From contig CAYHEQ010000033.1 of assembly GCA_964355795.1 (NCBI GenBank), forward strand, positions 1-9,728: a stretch of 9,728 bases of DNA, read 5' to 3'. Every line of letters begins with the position of its first letter. The first letter of the stretch is position 1. The DNA is from CAYHEQ01 sp964355795 (GTDB lineage Bacteria > Patescibacteriota > JACPGU01). A program made the position numbers and the translations under genes. Shown here in pieces: positions 1-4,886 of the stretch. The notes beneath the pieces were generated by a model that had not been told where the DNA came from, made no database searches, and saw only the letters and a program-made list of their open reading frames with translations.

Positions 1-1
1 C

Positions 2-337
2 ATGATTGCTTATCGACAAAATTATATTCTTACCGATAGTAATGGGCGAGAGCTCATTACTATGCACGATGACTACGCTAATAGTTATTTTGATTTGACA
101 AGCGAAGATTACAAGAAGGTGAGTGAGGCTTTTGAAAAAAATGGTTTACCAAAAGACGCGCTTTTCCCAATGGGTAATCAAATCATTTTTCGAAAACTAG
201 TTAATAAAGCCCGTCGTATTTTTCTCATTCCAGTCCCGATGGGTTATCTCTACAAATATTTCAGTCCAAAGGAGTGGGAGGCACTAGATGAGGAAAAGAA
301 GAAAGATATTTCGAATAATTGGGAGAGAGAAAAATAG
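2..337 (+). CDS. hypothetical protein, possibly 5'-partial
   Basis: Open frame of 111 codons ending in TAG at 335-337. The ATG lies at the second base of the window, so the true start may be upstream and no ribosome site can be judged. I do not recognise the family. The product is charged and soluble-looking, with no signal peptide. The middle (about residues 55-80) is basic and hydrophobic (FRKLVNKARRIFLIPVP), and the end is a charged helix rich in E and K. No catalytic motif is visible. It is followed by a 116-bp gap before the BRO gene. The codon use reads like its neighbours, so I take it as a real gene of unknown role. Confidence 0.6.
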   Translation: MIAYRQNYILTDSNGRELITMHDDYANSYFDLTSEDYKKVSEAFEKNGLPKDALFPMGNQIIFRKLVNKARRIFLIPVPMGYLYKYFSPKEWEALDEEKKKDISNNWEREK

Positions 338-366
338 GTTGATCTTCGTGATAGGAAGAACATTAT

Positions 367-386
367 GATCGCCATTTAGGGCGATC
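367..386. repeat. short inverted repeat after the first gene
   Basis: Arms GATCGCC (367-373) and GGCGATC (380-386) are separated by 6 nt, 30 nt after the first gene's stop. The hairpin has no following T-run, so it is a poor intrinsic terminator. It could be a weak terminator, an mRNA 3' end stabiliser or chance. Confidence 0.3.
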
Positions 387-411
387 GCAATGGCTATTTA
401 TGGGGAAAAAG

Positions 412-420
412 TGGTAAAAT
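412..420 (+). promoter_or_regulatory. candidate extended -10 for the BRO gene
   Basis: TGG-TAAAAT at 412-420 matches an extended -10 and would start RNA near 427, about 27 nt before the BRO start. No convincing -35 hexamer lies 17 nt upstream. The same TGN-TAAAAT form occurs at the tig promoter (4798-4806) and at 9303-9311, which supports it. Confidence 0.35.
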
Positions 421-453
421 TGGGGAAAGAGAGCTGAAAATAAAAACAAGAAT

Positions 454-1188
454 ATGCTAGAAGAAATCGAGAATAAATTGGCAATTTTCAAGGGCAAAGA
501 GATCCGCAGAACAATTCATAATAATGAATGGTGGTTTGTAGTGGAAGATATAGTGTTAGTACTGATAGATTCTAACGATCCAAAACAATATGTCCAAAGA
601 ATGAAGCTAAGAGAGCCAGAACTTGCGAAAGGGTGGGTACAAATTGTACATACCCTTGATGTCCAAACTACCGGTGGAAAGCAAAAGATGATTTGCTCTA
701 ATACTGAAGGGATGTTTCGCATTATCCAATCAATATCTTCACAAAAAGCCGAACCATTCAAGAGATGGCTGGCAAAAGTCGGCTATGAGAGGATTCGAGA
801 AATCGAGGATCCGGAGCTTGCGACAAAGCGAACAAGGACGCTCTATAAATTGAAGGGTTATGGCGATGATTGGATTGAAAAAAGAATGAGAGGCATTGCT
901 ATCCGCGAAGAATTGACCGATGAGTGGAAAAATCGTGGCGTAGAGCATACTTCGGATTATGAAATTCTTACCGCCGAAATTTCTAAAGCGACATTTGGAT
1001 TGACCCCAAGCGAATACAAGAAACTGAAAGGATTGGAGCGTGAAAATCTACGCGATCATATGGACGACTTTGAATTAATTTTTAATATGCTGGGAGAGAG
1101 GTCGACTACCGAGATTCATCGCAAAGAAGAGTCCGTGGGTATACCAAAATTGAAGCATGATGCAAATAGGGGCGGGAGGATAGTATGA
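454..1188 (+). CDS. BRO-N domain DNA-binding protein, C-terminally shortened
   Basis: 244 aa. Residues about 10-115 form a BRO-N (Bro-N family) domain: the core around NNEWWFVVEDIV, the segment SNTEGMFRIIQSISSQKAEP and then FKRWLAKVGYERIREIEDPE are typical. Residues about 120-225 match the accessory region common in bacterial BRO proteins (GYGDDWIEKRMRGIAIREEL, LTAEISKATFGLTPSEYKKL, NLRDHMDDFELIFNMLGE). BRO proteins are phage-type or selfish-element DNA-binding proteins, often antirepressor-like; the role here is unknown. Relatives usually continue for some 25-30 residues past the GG motif with an AGxxRxxLE tail, whereas this one stops at GGRIV with TGA, and the next codons do not resemble the tail. 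The ATG at 454 has an A-rich leader without a Shine-Dalgarno site. It stands alone, upstream of an intergenic repeat. Confidence 0.88.
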   Translation: MLEEIENKLAIFKGKEIRRTIHNNEWWFVVEDIVLVLIDSNDPKQYVQRMKLREPELAKGWVQIVHTLDVQTTGGKQKMICSNTEGMFRIIQSISSQKAEPFKRWLAKVGYERIREIEDPELATKRTRTLYKLKGYGDDWIEKRMRGIAIREELTDEWKNRGVEHTSDYEILTAEISKATFGLTPSEYKKLKGLERENLRDHMDDFELIFNMLGERSTTEIHRKEESVGIPKLKHDANRGGRIV

Positions 1189-1259
1189 ATTATGAAGTAT
1201 GGGGCAGGGGATGATAAGTTGCGGAACCTTTCCTCGCAGGAGATAAACCATCAAATTTT

Positions 1260-1338
1260 CAATGTTTCAAGCGGAGATAGGCAGAGTACATCCTATTTTT
1301 GTTGAACTGGATTCCGGGTCAAGCCCGGGATGACAGGA
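1260..1338 (+). repeat. intergenic repeat, copy A
   Basis: Homologous to copy B at 4566-4664. Both begin AATG-YTTYAAGC, continue through GAGATAGGCA, then reach TTGTTGARCTGGAT and end in GATGACA. Copy A carries the palindromic core CCGGG (1314-1318)/CCCGG (1324-1328) around TCAAG, of the widespread type 'GGATTCCGGGTCAAGCCCGG'. It lies 72 nt downstream of the BRO stop, outside any gene. The two copies differ by an insertion in the palindromic core of B, so they are old, mobile-type or processed repeats rather than a recent duplication. Confidence 0.7.
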
Positions 1339-1352
1339 GGGGAGGGAAGGAG

Positions 1353-1373
1353 TCTGCGAAAGCGGATTTTTTT
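1353..1373 (+). terminator. candidate intrinsic terminator
   Basis: Stem TCTGC (1353-1357)/GCGGA (1362-1366) with a GAAA tetraloop, followed by seven T (1367-1373). The stem is short (5 pairs, one G-U), but the GNRA loop and T-run are typical. It would end transcription coming from the BRO gene and repeat A before the operator region. Confidence 0.5.
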
Positions 1374-1392
1374 GTGGCATCCTCCCTCCTCA

Positions 1393-1424
1393 CTATTCTC
1401 ATATTCTTGAGAATAATAGAATAG
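1393..1424. promoter_or_regulatory. 32-bp dyad operator, copy 1
   Basis: Four hexamers at an exact 8-bp pitch: TATTCT at 1394 and 1402, then AGAATA at 1410 and 1418, bounded by C and G. The outer arms are CTATTCT/AGAATAG and the inner arms ATTCT/AGAAT around a central TG. It ends 3 bp before the -35 of the promoter for the winged-helix gene. Copies 2 (1760-1791) and 3 (3093-3124) share the layout. The lack of a T-run and the tiny inner loop argue for a protein-binding site rather than a terminator. The best candidate binder is the regulator encoded at 1504, by inference from position. Confidence 0.7.
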
Positions 1425-1427
1425 TAC

Positions 1428-1455
1428 TTGTAGGATTTTTTGGAAGGGGTATGAT
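1428..1455 (+). promoter_or_regulatory. promoter of the winged-helix regulator
   Basis: -35 TTGTAG (1428-1433), 16-bp spacer, -10 TATGAT (1450-1455); transcription would start near 1462. It abuts dyad copy 1, so a bound protein would block or contact polymerase. Confidence 0.5.
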
Positions 1456-1462
1456 AGACGTG

Positions 1463-1492
1463 AAAGACAATATAAATAAAGACAATATAAAT
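1463..1492 (+). repeat. tandem 15-bp repeat in leader
   Basis: Two perfect head-to-tail copies of AAAGACAATATAAAT (1463-1477 and 1478-1492), followed by a decayed A-rich third stretch up to the start codon at 1504. They fill nearly the whole predicted leader of the regulator, which has no Shine-Dalgarno site. The A/U-rich unstructured leader may help ribosome loading (inference). Confidence 0.75.
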
Positions 1493-1503
1493 AAAACAAA
1501 AAT

Positions 1504-1791
1504 ATGCCAAACAAAAAAGAGAAGCTGGCCAAGAGGTCTCTGGAGAGAACCGTTCGTGGGTTTGCCAACCACCGTCGTATCGAGATCATGGAGCTCTTGG
1601 GTCAAGAGCCGGAACTCTCGGTGGGGGAGATGGCGGATATCTTGAAGGTCAATTTCAAAACTATCTCCGAGCATGTCCGGCGTCTAGCGATAGCCGGCAT
1701 CGTTCTCAAGCGTTCTTCTGGCCCATCTGTTCGCCACAAACTCACTCCTCGCGGAATATCTATTCTCAAGTTCTTGAGAACATTAGAATAG
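1504..1791 (+). CDS. small winged-helix transcriptional regulator (ArsR-like)
   Basis: 95 aa. After a basic N-terminus (residues 1-18), residues about 19-90 form a winged helix-turn-helix of the ArsR/HTH_20 kind: RRIEIMELLGQEPELSVGEM, the positioning helix ending ADILKV, the recognition helix NFKTISEHVRRLAIAGIV, and a wing at KRSSGPSVRHKLTP. There is no extra sensor domain and no cysteine, so metal sensing of the classical ArsR type is unlikely. The start ATG at 1504 keeps the whole domain. The last codons (SILKFLRTLE and the TAG stop) are contained in dyad copy 2. A second copy of the dyad lies at its promoter, which points to autoregulation and control of the genes that follow. The DNA target is inferred, not shown. 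Confidence 0.85.
   Translation: MPNKKEKLAKRSLERTVRGFANHRRIEIMELLGQEPELSVGEMADILKVNFKTISEHVRRLAIAGIVLKRSSGPSVRHKLTPRGISILKFLRTLE
1760..1791. promoter_or_regulatory. 32-bp dyad operator, copy 2, inside the regulator's 3' end
   Basis: Same layout as copies 1 and 3. The outer arms CTATTCT (1760-1766)/AGAATAG (1785-1791) are unchanged. The inner arms are GTTCT (1770-1774)/AGAAC (1777-1781) instead of ATTCT/AGAAT, so two changes on opposite sides preserve the symmetry. It overlaps the last ten codons and stop of the regulator and ends 36 bp before the SEC-C gene's ATG. It may be a site that tunes the downstream genes separately. Confidence 0.65.
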
Positions 1792-1827
1792 CAATCTACA
1801 TGGTCAAGTTATTATTAAAAGAATAAA

Positions 1828-2370
1828 ATGAGAGACAGAGATAGCCTAAGCAACATGTCCGCAAACGATTTGATAAAAGTATTAAATAGTGAGGGACCCT
1901 CTCCAGAGCTGCTCGAAGCTTTACGGGCAAAAGGATTGAGCGGATCCATCATGGCGGTAAGTAGCGATGAGGAAGCCGAGCAGGCCAATGAGTATATAAG
2001 GTATCATTCAAAGCTACCAAAAACATATCCTCACATTCCAGATGAGGATATAGAGGGGGCAAAGAAAAACTTGCTGGACAAAAAAACATCTATTGAGGAC
2101 AAGAAGGTTGCCCTAATAACTCTCGGCCACGTTGGCAACATCGGCGCGTACAAGGTTCTTGAAGAGTACGAAAAAAGCCCCGATGAAGAATTGAAAATTT
2201 GGACAAATATGGCGCTTCAAGAAGCGCAAGCCTTTTTGACCTCGGATCTGAAAGACAAGCCAGCTATCCATGTTGGCAGAGTTTCCATGGTGGGTCGCAA
2301 CGATCCATGCCCCTGTGGTAGCGGAAATAAATTTAAAAAGTGTTGTTGGGGACAAGAGTTAGAACTATAA
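1828..2370 (+). CDS. SEC-C zinc-motif protein with helical repeat-like body
   Basis: 180 aa. The C-terminus carries a clear SEC-C motif: GRNDPCPCGSGNKFKKCC at residues 156-173, with zinc ligands Cys161, Cys163, Cys172 and Cys173. SEC-C is the short zinc-binding tail of SecA, also used as a protein- or nucleic-acid-contact module in many unrelated proteins. Residues about 75-140 read as paired helices resembling a HEAT-type unit (KKVALITLGHVGNIGAYKVL, then DEELKIWTNMALQEAQAFL). The N-terminal 70 residues are helical and acidic, with no known domain. There is no signal peptide. The gene follows the regulator by 36 bp and precedes the 227-aa gene by 21 bp, so the three are likely co-transcribed. 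The ATG at 1828 has only an A-rich stretch before it. The specific role is unknown. Confidence 0.85.
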   Translation: MRDRDSLSNMSANDLIKVLNSEGPSPELLEALRAKGLSGSIMAVSSDEEAEQANEYIRYHSKLPKTYPHIPDEDIEGAKKNLLDKKTSIEDKKVALITLGHVGNIGAYKVLEEYEKSPDEELKIWTNMALQEAQAFLTSDLKDKPAIHVGRVSMVGRNDPCPCGSGNKFKKCCWGQELEL

Positions 2371-2391
2371 AAAAATGAGACAATATTTTTT

Positions 2392-3075
2392 ATGATTCCA
2401 AAAGTCGTCATTTTTATTTTACGGCCCTTTGCAAAGCCCATTCGTTATGGGGCGCTGAAAATAATGAAGAAAATGCGCCATAGCGATGACCCTCGCCCGA
2501 CAATCGCTACCTCTGGACATATTTTGGATGACATTGTGCTACCTTCTGTTTTTAAAACCTTTCATGATACCAGATTCAGAGAGCTAGCAAATTTCGGTCA
2601 ACTTTCTATTGTAGAGCACGACCGAATCTTTAACGAGCTAGAGGTGGCTGGTATTTGTATGGTCATGGACTATCTTGATATAGCCAAGACATTTGCCAAA
2701 GATGGTGATTTTCATTTTTGGCGCGATGTAGGCAATGGTATTCCCGAACGGCTTCAGGAAAAATTAATTAGTTTTGGCGTAGATAGCGTCAACGCTCAAT
2801 TGATGAAGCAGCTTATTGAGATGCGTCATGAAGAATATAGCAATCTAGCTGAACATGTCAGAAGAGCGAATGATAGTGAAGGGGTAGCAACGGATTTCAA
2901 AAGCCTTTCTTCTGAAATGAAGCAGATAGCTGTCGCTATCCAGACAACAGCTGTTGGAGCAACAGACCATATTCGTCGAGGAGAGATGCGAGAAGGAGAC
3001 CCCCTCATTAAATATCTGGCAGCATGGCTGGCTCCTTTGCAGAGCAGGGTCGGGAGATTTTTTAGGAAACTTTAA
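2392..3075 (+). CDS. hypothetical protein, 227 aa
   Basis: I do not recognise the family. The N-terminus (about residues 2-24, IPKVVIFILRPFAKPIRYGA) is hydrophobic with interspersed arginine and lysine, and the C-terminus (about 204-227, ending VGRFFRKL) is an amphipathic basic helix; both suggest association with the membrane surface, by inference only. The middle (about 40-200) is predicted mostly helical, with the charged stretch QLIEMRHEEYSNLAEHVRRA likely to form a long helix. No cysteine motif or catalytic signature is seen. It starts 21 bp after the SEC-C gene and ends 18 bp before dyad copy 3, so it closes the cluster. No Shine-Dalgarno site precedes the ATG at 2392. Confidence 0.75.
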   Translation: MIPKVVIFILRPFAKPIRYGALKIMKKMRHSDDPRPTIATSGHILDDIVLPSVFKTFHDTRFRELANFGQLSIVEHDRIFNELEVAGICMVMDYLDIAKTFAKDGDFHFWRDVGNGIPERLQEKLISFGVDSVNAQLMKQLIEMRHEEYSNLAEHVRRANDSEGVATDFKSLSSEMKQIAVAIQTTAVGATDHIRRGEMREGDPLIKYLAAWLAPLQSRVGRFFRKL

Positions 3076-3092
3076 CCTTTGTAGCCAATGGA

Positions 3093-3124
3093 CTATTCTT
3101 ATATTCTTGAGAATAATAGAATAG
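3093..3124. promoter_or_regulatory. 32-bp dyad operator, copy 3
   Basis: Differs from copy 1 at a single base (T for C at 3100). Hexamers start at 3094, 3102, 3110 and 3118. It lies 18 bp after the 227-aa gene and just upstream of the promoter of the dinD-like gene. The flanks are unrelated to those of copy 1, so the site itself is what is conserved. Confidence 0.7.
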
Positions 3125-3135
3125 CATGTTGTGGC

Positions 3136-3164
3136 TTTTGGATTTTGTTGCATGGGTGTAAAAT
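3136..3164 (+). promoter_or_regulatory. candidate promoter of the dinD-like gene
   Basis: -10 TAAAAT (3159-3164) with a weak -35 TTTTGG (3136-3141) at 17-bp spacing; the start would fall near 3171, right before the dinD-like frame. The -35 begins 11 bp after dyad copy 3. Confidence 0.4.
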
Positions 3165-3188
3165 AGAATAAGTTATAGCGATAAGTAA

Positions 3189-4040
3189 AAACAGACGGAA
3201 AAAGATCTTATTACCAGATTGCACAAAAATTTTGAGGATTACGCTCACGAGCAAGATGGGACAGAATTTTGGTATGCGAGGGATTTACAAAAACTACTAG
3301 GTTATAATAAATAGGAGAACTTTGAAAACACAATCGTTAAGGCCATGGTTGCTTGTGAAAATGCGAAACAACAAGCATCTGATCATTTTGCCGACGCCAG
3401 GAAGATGATAAATATTGGCAAGGGTGGCCAAATAAGCGTAAACGACACTAAGCTTACGCGTTATGCTTGTTATCTCATCGCTCAAAACGGAGACCTAAGA
3501 AAAGAGGAAATCGCCTTTGCGCAGACATATTTTGCGGTTCAAACTAGAAAGCAGGAGGTAGTTGAGCGGAGAATGGCAGAATTAGGCAGAATTCATGCTC
3601 GAGAAAAATTATCTACTTCGGAAAAAGAACTTTCCGGTATAGTTTTTGAGAGAGGAGTGGATGGGCCGGGCTTTGCGCGGATGAGGAGCAAAGGCGATCA
3701 GGCGCTTTTCGGTGGGTATACCACACAGGATATGAAAAATAAATTAGAAGTTCCGGAAAAGAGACCTTTGGCTGACTTTCTTCCAGAAGTAACAATCAAA
3801 GCCAAGGATCTTGCCAATACGATAACCAGCCATAACCTAAAACAAAATCATGGGATAAAGGGGGAATCGCCCATAACAGGCGAGCATATCAAAAATAATC
3901 AGAACATGCGAGAAATGTTGGGCAAAAGCGGGATTCGGCCAGAGAACCTACCGTCTGAGACAGATGTTAAGAAACTAAAAAGCAAAATTAAGTCCGAGAA
4001 CAAGAAACTGCCAAAAAACATTAAGAAGTTACAGAGTTGA
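3189..4040 (+). pseudogene. dinD-like gene interrupted by an in-frame amber codon
   Basis: One continuous frame encodes a DinD (DNA-damage-inducible protein D) homologue but is cut by TAG at 3312-3314. Upstream of it, 3189-3311 reads LITRLHKNF...GTEFWYARDLQKLLGYNK; downstream, 3315 onward reads ENFENTIVKAMVACENAKQQ and then the DinD signature TRYACYLIAQNGD and AQTYFAVQTRKQE, continuing to TGA at 4038. The stop falls where relatives have Trp (GYxKWxNF), so a single G-to-A change at 3313 explains it. The frame also lacks an ATG before the break: a TAA precedes it at 3186, and an ATA at 3181 in another frame may be a decayed start. Internal start at ATG 3345 could still make a 231-aa C-terminal protein lacking the BRO-like N-terminal part. 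In E. coli dinD is SOS-induced and limits RecA; here regulation by the dyad at 3093 is inferred. Confidence 0.85.
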
Positions 4041-4068
4041 AATAACTATATCATCCAAAAAAAAGTGA

Positions 4069-4083
4069 ATGATAACTTATCAT
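4069..4083. promoter_or_regulatory. 15-bp perfect palindrome
   Basis: ATGATAA-C-TTATCAT, 29 bp after the dinD-like stop, in the 148-bp gap before the membrane protein. A 1-nt centre does not favour an RNA hairpin, so it is a possible protein site or chance in AT-rich DNA. The gap also has TTCTG/CAGAA arms around 4113-4127. Confidence 0.3.
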
Positions 4084-4188
4084 GCCCTCCCTCGTGTAAC
4101 CTCTTACAATATTCTGAATATCAGAAATTTGCAAATAGGTTGTACTCGCGGAGGGTTGCATAGACTATCATATTATTAAGTCGAATGT

Positions 4189-4506
4189 ATGCAAAAAAAG
4201 AATCTGGTTTTGCAAAGTTTTTTCAATGCGTTGCTGGCCTTTGTCTATATCTGCTTCGTTGCTCTCTTGATGACGAATGGGGAAATACTTTTTGGTCAAG
4301 ATGCCGAAAAGACCTTTTTGGTTCCGGTGATGATGCTCTTGCTCGTCGTCCTTTCGGCATCGGTCATGGGTACTCTCTTTTTCGCGCGACCTGTAATGCT
4401 GTATCTGGACGGGAAGAAAAAAGAGGCGGTAAAAATGCTTTCGTTTACTATCGGCTGGACATTTGTTTTTACCGTCCTGGCGCTGGTAATAAATATTGTT
4501 CTATAG
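4189..4506 (+). CDS. small three-helix membrane protein
   Basis: 105 aa with three hydrophobic segments: about residues 8-28 (LQSFFNALLAFVYICFVALL), 44-68 (VPVMMLLLVVLSASVMGTLF) and 82-105 (TIGWTFVFTVLALVINIVL). Basic residues sit at the N-terminus (MQKK) and between helices 2 and 3 (DGKKKEAVK), while the first loop is acidic (GEILFGQDAEK), so the N-terminus should be cytoplasmic by the positive-inside rule. No motif identifies a function. The frame at 4185 that overlaps it has no such pattern and is discarded. No Shine-Dalgarno site is seen before 4189. It is flanked by non-coding DNA on both sides, so it is likely monocistronic. Role unknown. Confidence 0.8.
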   Translation: MQKKNLVLQSFFNALLAFVYICFVALLMTNGEILFGQDAEKTFLVPVMMLLLVVLSASVMGTLFFARPVMLYLDGKKKEAVKMLSFTIGWTFVFTVLALVINIVL

Positions 4507-4520
4507 AGCAAGGAGGAGAA

Positions 4521-4570
4521 AATTTTTAATTTTTAATTTTGTAATTTTTGAATAAATCATAATTTTTAAT
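4521..4570 (+). repeat. AT-rich imperfect repeat tract
   Basis: Repeated AATTTTTAAT-type units directly before intergenic repeat copy B and 15 bp after the membrane protein stop. No gene or clear terminator; probably part of the same intergenic repeat block. Confidence 0.45.
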
Positions 4571-4664
4571 GCTTTAAGCAGAGATAGGCACGATATACTT
4601 TGTTCTTGTTGAGCTGGATCCTTGCCTCGCCGGCAGGCAGGCCCGATCGAGTCGAGGATGACAA
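4566..4664 (+). repeat. intergenic repeat, copy B
   Basis: Homologous to copy A (1260-1338) over the left part (AATGCTTTAAGCAGAGATAG, then TTGTTGAGCTGGAT) and the right end (GATGACA). The core is larger than in A. ATCCT (4618-4622) and CTCG (4626-4629) pair with CGAG (4648-4651) and AGGAT (4655-4659), enclosing a CCGGCAGGCAGG segment. Such palindromic cores suit a folded, replicating or processed element. It lies between the membrane protein and tig. Confidence 0.7.
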
Positions 4665-4690
4665 AAAAAAGGGGGCGAGGCCTGCTCTTT

Positions 4691-4735
4691 AAGGTCGCAC
4701 CTCTGTCCGCTTCGCTACCCGAGGAACGACCTTTT
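4691..4735 (+). terminator. hairpin with short T-run, terminator-like
   Basis: AAGGTCG (4691-4697) pairs with CGACCTT (4727-4733), with inner CCTC (4700-4703)/GAGG (4721-4724); TTTTC follows. The large loop makes it weak. It is part of the repeat-rich gap before tig. Confidence 0.35.
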
Positions 4736-4748
4736 CCCGCAGACCAAG

Positions 4749-4773
4749 AAATCCGCATAGGTGGATTTTCTTT
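4749..4773 (+). terminator. candidate intrinsic terminator before tig
   Basis: Stem AAATCCGC (4749-4756)/GTGGATTT (4761-4768), 8 pairs with one G-U, loop ATAG, then TCTTT. It ends 5 bp before the tig -35, insulating tig from upstream RNA. Its ATCCGC/GCGGAT core resembles the hairpin after repeat copy A (1353-1373). Confidence 0.5.
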
Positions 4774-4777
4774 AAGG

Positions 4778-4806
4778 TTGAACAGGGGGGTCTTTTGTGC
4801 TAAAAT
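4778..4806 (+). promoter_or_regulatory. tig promoter
   Basis: -35 TTGAAC (4778-4783), 17-bp spacer, extended -10 TGC-TAAAAT (4798-4806). RNA would start near 4813, giving a leader of about 74 nt to the chosen tig start. The best-matching forward promoter in the left two-thirds of the window. Confidence 0.65.
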
Positions 4807-4886
4807 GAAAGCCTAAAACTACATTCATAGATTCAATCCAGGCATAAATGCGGGATTTCGGTTCGCCACTATATAATAAAAATGAT

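Noticed and set aside
381..388. GCGATCGC octamer as in the cyanobacterial HIP1 repeat
   Set aside because: It occurs once and is part of a local inverted repeat; the gene content does not suggest a cyanobacterium.
1451..1645. Plus-strand frame overlapping the winged-helix gene, starting MIDVKDNINK
   Set aside because: Its start is in the -10 region and most of it is the out-of-frame reading of the regulator's clear domain.
1393..3124. The 32-bp dyads read as terminators, a CRISPR array or an insertion sequence
   Set aside because: They lack T-runs, are unevenly spaced by whole genes, and have no transposase or cas genes nearby; fixed box spacing upstream of genes fits an operator better.
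4185..4529. Overlapping 114-codon frame at the membrane protein
   Set aside because: The frame at 4189 has a clean three-helix pattern with positive-inside charges; this one has no such pattern and shares the same DNA.
4848..4886. Upstream ATG extending trigger factor by 13 residues
   Set aside because: The added residues do not match the family and the domain begins right after the ATG at 4887.
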